From the NCBI GenBank assembly GCA_023091735.1, contig JALKBU010000093.1, positions 1 to 64,000 on the forward strand: a stretch of DNA of 64,000 nucleotides. The letters run 5' to 3'. Below are positions 1 to 10,101 of the stretch, piece by piece. How positions within the stretch are numbered: position 1 is the stretch's first letter; each line of letters opens with the position of its first letter. The translations under genes and the position numbers were made by a program. The DNA comes from Trichomonas tenax. Taxonomy: Eukaryota; Parabasalia; Trichomonadida; Trichomonadidae. The notes below the pieces were generated by a model. The model had not been told where the DNA came from, ran no database searches, and worked only from the letters and a program-made list of their open reading frames with translations.

Positions 1-127
1 TGCATATCTCATAGTCTGGATTGTGCACAATATACATATTATTAGTAGAGTTTTCGGCTTGATTCTATAAGTCATCGCTATAAAAACTTTTCTAAAGCGA
101 TTCTTTTTTTATACACTTAAAAATTAC
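1..127. repeat. Partial copy of foldback repeat family 3 (right arm)
   Basis: The first 127 bases are almost identical to 20513-20640, the right arm of a foldback element, and are the reverse complement of 19858-19985. The rest of this copy lies outside the window. Homology ends at a CTG at about 128, and the sequence beyond is unrelated in the two copies, so this is an element boundary. Confidence 0.85.
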
Positions 128-364
128 TGCCCTTTTTCCATCGATTTCTCGCTGATTGTGACAATTTGACCAGCTTCAAGTGAAGGCATAGTCAGATTGA
201 ATCTTGCTTTTGTATTGGGTCGATAGATTTCATTCTGCGGAGTTATTGATTTTATGTAAATTACCACCAGCGAAGGATTGGCTCTCCCTGCCATATACAT
301 CGAAATATAAGCGAGCCCAATTATTTCCTCCAATTCGTGAATCATCAGAAGAGAAATCTTCCAT
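124..364 (-). pseudogene. Gene remnant cut off by a foldback repeat
   Basis: On the minus strand an ATG at 364 opens a frame (MEDFSSDDSRIGGNN...) that stops after about 44 codons. A second frame (124-345) stays open and ends exactly at the repeat boundary, where its stop codon is made by the terminal CAG/TAA junction. The two frames look like pieces of one gene joined by a frameshift and then truncated at its 3' end by the repeat. I do not recognise the product. It could instead be a chance ORF. Confidence 0.3.
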
Positions 365-1084
365 TTTGAGGGGGAGACACCCTAATGCTCTATGTTACTT
401 TTCGTGACTCTTTATTATACCAAACTTATTGTGGTGAAAATATGACTATTGCTAAAGTATAAAAGGTTAAATGGAAAAATGACATTTTGTGATAATTGGT
501 TTATCCATAGACACTGGATTACGTAGCGCTGTAATAATTAAAAATTTCAAAAATGAGAGAAATCAGGAAAGTTAAAAACGTGACAATAATCATCTACGAA
601 CTCTCCCAAACCACGAAAAATAGGTCTGACATAATATATCAAATACCTATTTGAAGTCAAAACCATGGTGTCAAATTTAAGAAATGTTCGGTCTGTAAAC
701 ATATCAATTTTTGTGTAATTATTTCAATCTTATCATGCACAACAACTCCTGCATTTGATTAATTGTTCACTAAACTTTTTCTTCAAAAATATTTTATTCC
801 ATTATTGATCAATACATACTATTGCATATCTAAAAATAACCAAAAAGTTGGTGGTTTATTAGTAAAATCTCGAAATAATAAATTTTGTTCGATAAATAGA
901 TTTAACTACAGTATTAATGCCAATAAATAACCAAAAAGTGAGGTATTTATTAATAAATTATTGAGATAATACATAAATATCCCTGAAAATGATAAATATA
1001 TCAATAACAACACCAGTACAGCTGATTACAGATGAGTGTTCTCTAAAGCTATCAAATTGAATTAACCCGTAAATTATTTAAATC
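365..1084. other. AT-rich spacer without visible genes
   Basis: No credible ORF on either strand. It holds short imperfect repeats such as AATAACCAAAAAGT at about 836 and 925. The sequence just before 1085 is the 5' flank of the BTB gene. Confidence 0.6.
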
Positions 1085-2224
1085 ATGAGTGAACAGTCGC
1101 AGCTCCTTACAAGGTATACAATCTTCGAGTTCGAGAAGATCGCCATCGACCAGAGATTCTGTGACTGCACAATCACTGTCGAAGGAAAGGATTTCAAATC
1201 GCACAGAGTTTTATTATGCGGATGCTCAAAATTTTTCAACGAGTATTTCAAGGACAATTCCATCACCACGTGCACTCTTGACAACAAGTATTCAGCCTCT
1301 TCATTCCAGCTCTTCTTAACTTTCCTCTACACAAAGAAAATATACCTTAATTTAGAAAACCTTGCCGGCGCTTTGTTACTGGCATTCGACCTCAAAATCG
1401 AAACACTCTTCAACACAATCAACGATTACCTTCAGACAATCGCTAACCCAGACACAGCTCTCGTTTTACTTAAACATGTCGGCTTCGCGCTTTCTGACTT
1501 AACAAGATTCATGAAATTCTGCGCTACATTAATGGAGAAAATGAGTGCTCACACAGATTTTGCTTTCTTAAGAGTCCCAGAATTCAAACTTTTAATTAAG
1601 AAGGCAAGATTCTCAAATGGTTACGTCCGTGATGATATCATCGCTAAGTACTGCCGCTCAGCGCAAATTGATCCCGAACAATTTGCTGAATTTAAACAAT
1701 TCGATCCAGCTTTACCGGATTCTTCACTCAAGAAGCCAACATTTTCAGCTGTTTGCCTCGCAGCTCCCCCGGACCCAGGTCTTTTCCACCGCCTCAGAGA
1801 TCAGGTCGGCGTAGAAGCTTCCGGATCATTGAACGGCCGCGATCCAGCTACGATCATCGAAGAAGACCCGATCAAGCATTGGTTTACAGAGAGTGATGGC
1901 AACGCTTGGGTTCTTTTCGAATTCAAGGAGTTATACATCCAGCCAACACATTATGGTATTTGGTCTCACGGTGGTACTTCCACACTCAAGAACTGGGCCT
2001 TCCAGGCTTCTAACGATCGTCAGAACTGGATCGTTCTTTCCACACATAATAACGACGAATCTTTGAAGGAGCCATTCTCTGAGAAGACATGGCCTCTTGA
2101 GACAAACGGCTACTTCAAGTACTTCAGAATTATTCAGACAGGCCACAACTGGTCCGGAAATCGTTGGTTGTATTTACAAAAGGTCGAAATTTGGGGTGTT
2201 GCATGCTCAAAGGATAAATTCTAA
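1085..2224 (+). CDS. BTB/POZ and discoidin (F5/8 type C) domain protein
   Basis: A 379-residue protein. Residues about 20-115 form a BTB/POZ fold: FCDCTITVEGKDFKSHRVLL is the classic BTB beta-strand and helix signature, followed by an FLTFLYTKKI helix. A BACK-like helical linker follows. Residues about 235-375 form a discoidin/F5/8C-like domain (YGIWSHGGTSTLKNWAFQAS, NDRQNWIVL, FKYFRIIQTGHNWSGNRWLY). The pairing resembles BTBD9-type proteins, where BTB dimerises or binds Cul3 and the discoidin domain binds an unknown ligand. No signal peptide or TM segment, so probably cytosolic. The stop is embedded in TAAATAAA, fitting the trichomonad habit of overlapping stop and poly(A) signal. The domain calls are firm; a role as an E3 adaptor is inference. 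Confidence 0.85.
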   Translation: MSEQSQLLTRYTIFEFEKIAIDQRFCDCTITVEGKDFKSHRVLLCGCSKFFNEYFKDNSITTCTLDNKYSASSFQLFLTFLYTKKIYLNLENLAGALLLAFDLKIETLFNTINDYLQTIANPDTALVLLKHVGFALSDLTRFMKFCATLMEKMSAHTDFAFLRVPEFKLLIKKARFSNGYVRDDIIAKYCRSAQIDPEQFAEFKQFDPALPDSSLKKPTFSAVCLAAPPDPGLFHRLRDQVGVEASGSLNGRDPATIIEEDPIKHWFTESDGNAWVLFEFKELYIQPTHYGIWSHGGTSTLKNWAFQASNDRQNWIVLSTHNNDESLKEPFSEKTWPLETNGYFKYFRIIQTGHNWSGNRWLYLQKVEIWGVACSKDKF

Positions 2225-2389
2225 ATAAACGGTAATATCTTTTTCTCTTCATAGTACAAAAATATTTTGATACATTTTTATTTTTTCCATTTTTTAACGT
2301 TGACAATGAAACGACTAACCACTCACTTTCGGTCATCAAATATTTTATAACCACATCAAATTTATTATATAATGATACAATCATTCATT

Positions 2390-2698
2390 CTCAAGTTGAT
2401 AATTTTAATGAATTAGGAAATGATGAGCTCCATGCAATACCACTATATGTTAGGTGTGTTCATAGAAGTAGAACGAGAAGAAGAGAACTAAGGACAAATG
2501 CTTTTGGAATCATGAGTGATGTTTAGGGCTGTTGATGAAAAGGAATATGCAGATCTCTTCCATAGATTATATAGTATCAACCTCAATGTCGGGTACAGTT
2601 TTAATTTTCCCAGGGAAATACATTTTATTCAAATTTCAAAATGGTTCGTAGAACCAGATTCATCCACTTATGGATATTGTCCCAGGCCAGTTTCATAG
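2390..2698 (+). pseudogene. Decayed ORF, unrecognised family
   Basis: One frame reads NELGNDELHAIPLYVRC, then a basic RSRTRRRELRTN stretch up to a TAG near 2526. A shifted frame continues with MMFRAVDEKEYADLFHRLYS and ends at PVS at 2698. The two parts look like one protein broken by a frameshift around 2510-2525. I do not recognise the family. There is no initiator-like sequence or start codon for the first part. Confidence 0.35.
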
Positions 2699-2888
2699 TG
2701 TGTCGCTATGTGTTGGAGTGGAAGTTGCTGTGTTGTATTAATTTAGATACATAAATTTCAATTTCTCTAGAATCAAATGTGAAAATGAGAAATTTAAATT
2801 ATTACATTAGATTCGTTTTTTGATGATCAATATGATTACATAGTTAAAAACGATTTTTAAGAAAAGTACGTTAAAATAATTATTGTTT

Positions 2889-2968
2889 GTTCTCCACTGG
2901 TTTTTCATTGATTTTGAGGGTCTGCCAGTGCATACGTCCCATCAGTCTATGAAAAGCTAGTGGAGAAC
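2889..2968. repeat. Hairpin 1 of a four-hairpin cluster
   Basis: GTTCTCCACT (2889-2898) is perfectly complementary to AGTGGAGAAC (2959-2968), with a 60-base loop. The arms are short, but it is the first of four consecutive inverted repeats. Confidence 0.55.
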
Positions 2969-3009
2969 GCACATGAATTCATCGATTCTCTTACAATTTC
3001 ATCGCAATC

Positions 3010-3085
3010 AAGACATCAACGGCCAACAAATGGACAATTCGAAGCTACTCTGCTTAGCTAGCCATCTGCAGGCTGTCGATGTCTT
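3010..3085. repeat. Hairpin 2 of the cluster
   Basis: AAGACATCAACGGCC (3010-3024) pairs with GGCTGTCGATGTCTT (3071-3085) at 13 of 15 positions. Confidence 0.5.
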
Positions 3086-3250
3086 CGAAATTCGCTCATA
3101 CTCATTAATTTGATGCTACAATTCAAACATATATTTTCTGCTACTTTCTGAGGTTTCTATGACATTCCATGCCACAAAAACCTTCGAGAATAATAGAAAA
3201 TGCGACTGATGCAAACATCTCATTCATCGATCAGCACTACGTACTTTTGT

Positions 3251-3309
3251 TGTCTAATAACATGACAGGCATATACCAATAGGCTATCTGCCTGTCATGT
3301 TATTAGACA
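3251..3309. repeat. Hairpin 3 of the cluster (perfect 21-bp arms)
   Basis: The 21-base arms 3251-3271 and 3289-3309 are perfectly complementary, with a 17-base loop. The core is CTAATAACATGACAGGC. Confidence 0.8.
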
Positions 3310-3347
3310 GCATGTATTATTTCCGAAATCGAATAATCAGATTTGTA

Positions 3348-3443
3348 AATCTCGACAAAAATGAACAGTTTCTAGCACAAGCCATTTAGGAATTTGTTAC
3401 CCTAGAGGGTTTATGCTAGAAACTGTTTGTTTTTGTCGAGATT
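3348..3443. repeat. Hairpin 4 of the cluster (30-bp arms)
   Basis: Arms 3348-3377 and 3414-3443 pair over 30 bases with two adjacent mismatches, around a 36-base loop. Part of the arm (AAATCTCGACTTTTG) recurs just downstream at about 3459. Confidence 0.8.
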
Positions 3444-4840
3444 TGCTTTTTTTGAATCAAATCTCGACTTTTGAACTTGATAACTCTGATTTACATTCAG
3501 AGTCTGGACATATCAAGCAGCTGCTCTACTGATATTGTCACGTATATCATCTCAAATATTGAACAAAATGATAAATTTCGAAGATAACAATGTATTAGAA
3601 TTTACAGGAGCTGTTAGCTAGCATAAGTATCAAACTAGATTACATGCTGTAATAACAAATTTCGAATTATTCAAAGATTCAACAAGTTATTTGAGTTTTG
3701 GAACTATGTGACTATAATTCATTGAATCAACTATATTGAGATGCTAAAAGTTTCACAATTTTTCCATAATAGCATTATTAAATTAGAAAATTAATTCTTT
3801 GCTAATAGAAAGTTGAGTTTAATAGGTAAATATCATGTGAATTAATTATCACCCATCTCTATATTGATGTGAAATAGTTTCAACGTTATCAGATGATATT
3901 TTTCAATAGTTTCAATCTTTATATTAATCAAATATCAAGTACAATTCGAAGCATTAAGAATTTATATTTTTAATGTATAATCTAAGTGATTGATTGAATG
4001 ATAAGTGATAATTATTCAAAATATATAAAATATTTTAAAATCTCGTACTATCGAAAATAACATTGAACCAGTAAGACACTCCATGTTCTAATGCATTTCC
4101 TTAATGCGTTGCTAGTGAATAAAGGAATTAAAATAGATAATATTTAAAATTACGATTTCTCATATGATAACATCATATTATTCTACCTAATATGTATTTT
4201 AATGTTCCAAGCGAACAATATTCAAAGTGCTTCAACCTCATTCTCATTTTCACAGAAATTATCAAAAATGAGATAAAACTTAAATGTAAAATTAACTAGT
4301 CGTTTATTGCATTCCAAAAGGAGTCTCCTTTGACATAGCTATGATGATATCTCACATAATCAATTACAATCATTCATTGTTCTCAATCTGAATAAATTTT
4401 CACATCATATAATTATGAATAAAACGACCACTGGACTGTGTTCCAACGCATAACCAGATTGAACCTCAATTTTCTGACCAAATATCATCAATGTGTCAAA
4501 TTTCACCGTGAAATAATCATTTGCTATTAAAGAAGAAGCTGTTTGTATGATAAAAATTTTTTGTATAGGAAATTTTCAACTTTTTCATCGCAATCAATTA
4601 ATTTTTTATTTTGAAATCAATTATGTTGACGCTGTTGAATGGTTTGATAATAGTGAGAACGAATAAAAATGATTTGTTGCTCTCAAAAGTAAGTGACCGA
4701 CATTGCCCAGAAATAATGACCTAAATATCTCTCAAAATCCAAATTGAGAGCTCTTACCGCAACCAAACCACAGCCTCCCTGTGTGATTTAAAGATGAAAT
4801 AACGAAAACCTGATTTGAGTTTTTTGATTGTTTTATAAAA
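3444..4840. other. Long AT-rich spacer
   Basis: No ORF, RNA gene or further long repeat was seen. Codon structure is absent in all frames. Confidence 0.55.
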
Positions 4841-4852
4841 TCATTTTTATCA
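4841..4852 (+). promoter_or_regulatory. Initiator-type core promoter of the Myb gene
   Basis: TCATTTTTATCA lies directly before the ATG. It fits the trichomonad initiator (TCA followed by T/A-rich bases); transcription would start at A4843, giving a 10-nt leader. Confidence 0.6.
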
Positions 4853-5365
4853 ATGATGCTCAACTGCATTGGCGTTCCAACAAACATTCCTATTGCTGAG
4901 ACTAAGGCCAAGCACAAGCACTACAAGTGGACACCAGCTGAGGACGACAAGCTGAGAGCTTTAGTGATGTCTTCATCGAAGCTCAACTGGAGAATTATTG
5001 CCTTGAATATCCCAAACAGGAACGCAAGGCAATGCCAGGAGAGATGGAACTACTATCTCTCGCCTAACGTTAACAATGGCGAATGGACAAAGGAAGAAGA
5101 TGAACTTTTGTATCAAAAGTACAGAGAGTATGGAACTAAGTGGCAACAGATTGCTCAGTTCTTCAATGGAAGAACAAACACAAACGTCAAGAACCGCTTC
5201 CTAGCACTCGAAAGGAAGGCGCAGCGCCTTGAGAATGCTTCAAGTTCCAGCTCATCAGAGGATAACATCGAACCGCCGGTAGCTGAAAAGAAGTTTGTCA
5301 TTCCTCCAATTTTATCACTTGGCGTTAGATTCCCAACAGACTTAATGCTTCCAATCAGGTGCTAA
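4853..5365 (+). CDS. R2R3 Myb DNA-binding protein
   Basis: A 170-residue protein with two tandem Myb/SANT repeats. Repeat 1 (about residues 24-75) contains KWTPAEDDKLRALV, NWRIIALNIPNRNARQCQER and WNYYL. Repeat 2 (about 80-125) contains EWTKEEDELLYQKY, KWQQIAQFFNGRTNTNVKNR and FL. Tryptophans sit at the expected helix positions and the recognition helices RNARQCQERW and TNTNVKNRF are intact, so specific DNA binding is likely. A Ser-rich acidic linker and a hydrophobic tail follow. Compact two-repeat Myb proteins of this size are a large regulator family in Trichomonas. Target genes cannot be read from the sequence. The ATG at 4853 is followed directly by a second ATG, and either may be used. 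Confidence 0.9.
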   Translation: MMLNCIGVPTNIPIAETKAKHKHYKWTPAEDDKLRALVMSSSKLNWRIIALNIPNRNARQCQERWNYYLSPNVNNGEWTKEEDELLYQKYREYGTKWQQIAQFFNGRTNTNVKNRFLALERKAQRLENASSSSSSEDNIEPPVAEKKFVIPPILSLGVRFPTDLMLPIRC

Positions 5366-6282
5366 ATTATGGCACACATAGAGCTTTGTTCAACTCGCTA
5401 AGTCAAGACCTTCCATTTGACTTTTATTTTCAATTATTCTCATGTCGAACATTTATATTATCTGTTTTGTAATATCATTTTTCCGTTGTGTAATTGGTGT
5501 GTTTTTACACACCGTTTTATAAATCATTCTATCCTTTCTATCCCTAATTGAACAAATTCTTTCATTAATGTTCATAGCCATTAATATGTTTAAGGATAGA
5601 CTATTTATGATGAAAATTATTATACCTTTAACTCATTTAACACGATTGATGTTAATAAAAATTATTGGAAAAATATTAACGAAATCTGATGATGAGATTA
5701 GTATGTTTGTAACTTCTATGGGTAGTATTCTACATTCTCCATCAGCAAAATAGTTAATCACATTGAAGATTGAATTCCGCTCTCACTCAAACATAACATG
5801 TGAAGGAATTGAGTGAAGGTGTCATGTGTACAGAGGAAGTAAAGGAGGACCCGGCGCTTATCTGTAGACCATATGCCATAAGTTCTTCCAAAATTTTGGA
5901 TGATCGATGTGTTTTGAGGCTCTTTGACATCAAACTATTGGTGCCTGTAGTGTATTTTATCTATTAGTAATGTCGAGAGCTGCTAAATACTGAATAATTA
6001 AATCTGGCTAATTAAAAAACTCAAAACTGAGCTCTTCTATCAAAATATTTGAAATCGCTGAGCAAACGCTGTAACTGGCCAAAAGTTCATTTGACGATCA
6101 ATAATCACATTAAACGCTTTAGCCGACAGAATGACTTTACAAAAACTTTTGAGAAAATTGAAAACGTATTTTGCAAAATAATACACAAAACATGTTGATG
6201 AGTTTAATATATTAAACAAATTTTGAATGCTTTATTCTTTGAATAAGTGGTGAAAAATATTATTAGCTCATTATAGTAGTAT

Positions 6283-6362
6283 AAGTATTGCAGGGTAATG
6301 AATGAATATTTTGGGGTTTTCGAGTTCGCAATGCGCGCGATCTGTAAATCGGCAAAATCCGC
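6283..6362. repeat. Dispersed repeat, copy A
   Basis: About 80 bases containing GGTTTTCGAGTTCGCAATG and CGATCTGTAA match, in reverse complement, 24931-25013 inside foldback element 2. Differences are scattered single bases. Confidence 0.75.
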
Positions 6363-6867
6363 TTACTATTTAATGATGGCGTCGCTCATGTGCTAATTTG
6401 AAGTGAATATCATGAAGTAAAAGCTGCTTACAGCAGTTCAAACATAAATAAAAACTCAGCTGCAGCGAATTTGTTTAGTTTTTCTCGAGAAAAATTTATT
6501 ATCGAGGAAGCGCCCAAAATTAATGGATTTTATACCCTAAATCAATATTCAGTATCCTAAACTAGCATGGCATGTCATACATTTAGTTGCGTTCTCTCAA
6601 ATACCATCTATTGATCCTTAAAGCCCTATAATCTAGGCTTCAAAAGTTATTGTTTAACATTCATGTTTAGATTATTTCCCAACTTACTCGGGCACACCAT
6701 CAAAGTCGAAATACTCAAGAATTTTCCTATCTTTCTATACACATTGCATATTTATTCTTTTAATCTTTTCTTTTTCTTTGTTATTTAGTAAATATATGCT
6801 TATTGTAGTATTTTTAATAAAAAACAACTTTACAAAAAAGATATTTATGGATAGATTATTTTAAAAA

Positions 6868-6932
6868 ATAATAGGAACTCAAAATTGAAAACTTTGTCTT
6901 TTCAATTCCTTTCAATTTTGCGATCCTATTAT
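6868..6932. repeat. Hairpin with 23-bp arms
   Basis: ATAATAGGAACTC... (6868-6890) pairs with 6910-6932 at 21 of 23 positions, around a 19-base loop. It stands alone between genes. Confidence 0.65.
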
Positions 6933-7165
6933 TTTGAGGACTATACTTTTGAATTGATTCTTGAGAGTTAAAATTAACGTATTTTATTGGCAACGTAATA
7001 GATTTTAGAGAAATTGATAAGTGCACGTTTTTTGTGTGTCAAAATAATTATGAGTAATGTTGGTCACATATTTTGCTCCTCCTTGTAAGTGTGCGATTCC
7101 AAACATTCTTCGATAGGTTTTATTTACATTGGATTCAATTTTCTTTCCCAGTTCATTGTGAAGAT

Positions 7166-7369
7166 ATGAGCGATTTGAGTGATGACGCTATGTACCACGT
7201 CATGGATGATGACTCATCCAGCAGTGTTGTCGAGGTTAAGGAACCATCAGTACATGAGACGAGTGTTGAAAAGCCAATTACTTTGCCATCAACAACTAGA
7301 GAGCTAGTGGCTGATCCTAATGATGCTGAGCCGGATCTTATCCTTCCATTCTTGAAGTTCTTCTACTAA
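7166..7369 (+). CDS. Small acidic protein, function unknown
   Basis: A 67-residue ORF (MSDLSDDAMYHVMDDDSS...) rich in Asp, Ser and Glu, ending in a hydrophobic DLILPFLKFFY tail. A TCATTG initiator-like site (A at 7155) lies 11 nt before the ATG, as in known trichomonad genes. The longer frame from 7073 would need a non-ATG start upstream of this site. No domain is recognised. The acidic stretch followed by a hydrophobic tail could be a protein-interaction or activation segment, but that is a guess. Confidence 0.45.
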   Translation: MSDLSDDAMYHVMDDDSSSSVVEVKEPSVHETSVEKPITLPSTTRELVADPNDAEPDLILPFLKFFY

Positions 7370-7897
7370 GTTTGTTGTTATTTAGAGTAAACGAATATAT
7401 AAAAAATTAATTTTCATCATATAACACATAGTGATTAGTGCAAATTTTTTGCCTACTTTTGGGGCCTCATATATACATGAATTGTGTATTGATGCAAAAA
7501 CATCTCTAATTCAGCCGATAGACATTTTGAGAAATCATAAATGTGAGGCTTTCCGCTTAAGAATGAGCCTTTATTGTTGTGTAGGGACATTGTGTGAGGT
7601 CAAAGCATTGATATATAATGATTTTTAATGAATGAATAAATGAAAGTATCAAAAGTTAGCGACATTGTCTATATTTGTTGGCGAAAAATATTAATTCTCA
7701 TGAGGCTAATACTATATCTTTAGCAGTGGCTCTAAATTTCATTCGATAAATAATGAAAATTTTTATTAAATATCAAATTATAGCTATTAATTAACTAATT
7801 TTATTCATTAAATCTTTTGAAATCCTTTCTAACGATGCAAAAATGAAGAAAATCAATAAAATGAAAAAGATTTATGAAAGTAAAAAATTTTTTTGAT
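7370..7897. other. Spacer without supported genes
   Basis: A 65-codon ORF at 7431-7628 opens with a non-ATG codon and shows no domain. The rest is AT-rich. Confidence 0.5.
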
Positions 7898-7907
7898 TCA
7901 TTTTTTT
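7898..7907 (+). promoter_or_regulatory. Initiator that fixes the SGF29-like start
   Basis: TCATTTTTTT directly precedes ATGGCT. With A7900 as transcription start, the in-frame ATG at 7893 would be outside the mRNA, so 7908 is chosen. Confidence 0.65.
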
Positions 7908-8717
7908 ATGGCTGAGATTAATGATGTTACTTTCTTTAATTTAATTCAGAAAGTATCGAATGGAGCATCAGACCTCGAGCCATTGGTCAAAGAATTGACT
8001 GCGGATTTCGAAGCAATTGCTTATTCTCACAATCCTCAACATCAATCTATGCTACAATCGAATTATACCATTGTTTTACAGAAAATTGACCAACTTATAA
8101 AAAAATCTCAAGAATTAGTTAACATAACAGAGAAAAATTCGCAGAATATTGAACCAAATCAAATTAAAAATGACCAAATTCCAAATAAACCATCTACAGA
8201 GCAAGTAAACCTCAACAGAATTAATAACATGATGAAACAATCGAAATTTATGTTCGAACATTTTATTTCTCGCGAAATTCCGATATCAGGACTTCCATAT
8301 CCACCACTATGTGGTTCACTTCCACCACCTCCTGATTATACATATGAAATTGGTGACTTTGTCGCTGTAAAATTCAATGAAGATTATTTACTTTCTTATA
8401 TTATCGGAATTGAAGGCGATAACTACATAATTTGCGATGCAGACAATGATGAACCACAAAAGAAAGTAGTTACCAGAGATGAATTTATTCCTCTTCCTAA
8501 ATCTCTTCCTGATAGAAATATTTCACATGCTGAATTCTCAACAGGCTCAAAAGTTCTTGCACTGTGGCCCAATAACAATGATGAGTGGACATCTGCTTTC
8601 TATCCAGCTGTTGTCACTTCATCTTCATCAGAAGATGAATACACGCTTCAGTTCGAAGGCGCCAACTCACCAATCAATGTCAAGAAGCATTTCGTAATAG
8701 CAGCACGCTCTAAATAG
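7908..8717 (+). CDS. SGF29: SGF29-like tandem-Tudor protein (SAGA/ADA subunit)
   Basis: A 269-residue protein. The N-terminal half is helical and Gln/Asn-rich, with a probable coiled coil. Residues about 140-266 match the SGF29 C-terminal tandem Tudor domain: YEIGDFVAVKFNEDYLLSYI, a middle EFIPLPKSLPD equivalent to the conserved IPLP turn, then GSKVLALWPNNNDEWTSAFY and a final PINVKKHFVIA strand. SGF29 reads H3K4me2/3 and belongs to the histone acetyltransferase module of SAGA in yeast and animals. Length and domain order fit the family. The likely role is therefore linking methylated promoters to Gcn5-type acetylation in the nucleus. No Gcn5 or Ada gene is nearby. The assignment is by eye, but the pattern is distinctive. 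Confidence 0.8.
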   Translation: MAEINDVTFFNLIQKVSNGASDLEPLVKELTADFEAIAYSHNPQHQSMLQSNYTIVLQKIDQLIKKSQELVNITEKNSQNIEPNQIKNDQIPNKPSTEQVNLNRINNMMKQSKFMFEHFISREIPISGLPYPPLCGSLPPPPDYTYEIGDFVAVKFNEDYLLSYIIGIEGDNYIICDADNDEPQKKVVTRDEFIPLPKSLPDRNISHAEFSTGSKVLALWPNNNDEWTSAFYPAVVTSSSSEDEYTLQFEGANSPINVKKHFVIAARSK

Positions 8718-8936
8718 AATATTATAAATTTGTTTAATAAATAGTCGTTGTTAACTTACTCTCATGTATCAAATTTTAAATACTAAATCTTTAGCCTTTA
8801 GAAGATGCATAGACAAACGATATATGGGAAAATTCCGAAAATTACCAACAATTTGTTGAGATTTCATGGTGATTTTGAAGACACAGGTTTTAGAAATCAA
8901 GAGCAAAAGAAAAATCCATAGTGAAATAGTTCATTT

Positions 8937-9482
8937 ATGTCAAGAGTTGCATCTTTATTTGGAGGCAAAAAAGTTGAAAGGAGAAAAGTCTCTGAAGTCA
9001 TTCAGGGCAACAAGGAGGTGTTCGATTTATCCGAAAATCAAGGGAAATCCGGCGAAGTTCTGTTTAATAATCTCGAAAAACCAAAATCTAATCCAATACT
9101 CGAAGGAAGACAAAACTTCATATTACAGGCGATGGATAAAGCGGTAGAGAGGAAATATGTCCAGGAAGCGTTAAAAGAAAAAAGATTAGAACGACAGCTC
9201 GCTGAATACGAAAAACAGAACGGAGCTACTTTAAGATTTGATACTATATCTAACAGTGTTTCTGGTGAAATAGAAGAAGACAATGTAACTCAAGAAAATA
9301 TCCAAAATGAAGAACAAAAGCAAGAAACATCAAATTGGCCATCGGATGAAGAGTTCGAACAGATGAGACAACGATATATGCAGAGATTGCAAGCAAATGA
9401 TTTATTAAAATTCCCAAGCGGAAAGAAATACCAAACAGAGCTATTGTATTACCCAGAAATCTGTGGGGTTCCTGTCTTATAA
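8937..9482 (+). CDS. Coiled-coil protein, function unknown
   Basis: A 181-residue, charged, mostly helical protein beginning MSRVASLFGGKKVERRKVSE. Heptad-like segments lie at about residues 60-100 (AMDKAVERKYVQEALKEKRL) and 135-160 (EEFEQMRQRYMQRLQAND). It ends with a hydrophobic LLYYPEICGVPVL. A TCATTT initiator lies immediately before the ATG (4-nt leader). No TM segment or signal peptide. I do not recognise the family. It follows the SGF29-like gene on the same strand with its own promoter. Confidence 0.65.
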   Translation: MSRVASLFGGKKVERRKVSEVIQGNKEVFDLSENQGKSGEVLFNNLEKPKSNPILEGRQNFILQAMDKAVERKYVQEALKEKRLERQLAEYEKQNGATLRFDTISNSVSGEIEEDNVTQENIQNEEQKQETSNWPSDEEFEQMRQRYMQRLQANDLLKFPSGKKYQTELLYYPEICGVPVL

Positions 9483-10101
9483 TATGACTTTCTCTTTATT
9501 CCAAAATAATTTTATCTGATCTTTTATTTTTGAACAATTTCATTCGTAATATCAATAGGAAAGCTTACCACACATCAAAGAATCATTTCCCAAATACATG
9601 TTCAGATCGAACTTCAAATCATTGATATTTTATCAATGACAATCACATATTCAAGTTTACTTCATCACCATAATAATCACATCTCATACATGCTTCCTGC
9701 GCTCCTTATTTCCAAAATAGACAAAAATAATTTGATAAACATCAATATGGTGCACAAAACTTAGAACATATGCCTTAAACCCAATGCACTGACGAACAAA
9801 AAGTTATTGTCAAATGATTCTTTGTGGAATTTTGACTACGCCTAATTTCTTGTTTTTATTGACTATAAAATAAAGGATTGCTGCGAAAAATATAAACAAT
9901 GTAGGAATGATGCTTCTCTCGTATTATCATTTTGATCAAGATTCTTCCGAATTTGAAAAAATCAGTATTTTTTTGTTAATTTTTTATAGGTAAAGTCGAA
10001 CTTACGAGAAAACGCGGCACTATTTCTTCTTCTTTTTTTTGTTTAAGAGAAAATAATTATTATTATTTAAAAAAATCAATATCTTGATATCAGTAGCAAA
10101 A
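9483..10101. other. Convergent intergenic region, no gene seen
   Basis: It lies between the 3' ends of a plus-strand gene and the minus-strand epsin-like gene. No ORF or long repeat was seen. Confidence 0.55.

Larger units (their letters stand above)
5366..7154. other. AT-rich spacer with one dispersed repeat and one hairpin
   Basis: No convincing gene. A 61-codon ORF at 5568-5753 has no promoter or family features. The stretch contains the dispersed repeat at 6283-6362 and the hairpin at 6868-6932. Confidence 0.55.

Noticed and set aside
5568..5753. 61-codon ORF
   Set aside because: AT-rich, no initiator site, no domain and no GC rise relative to the flanks.
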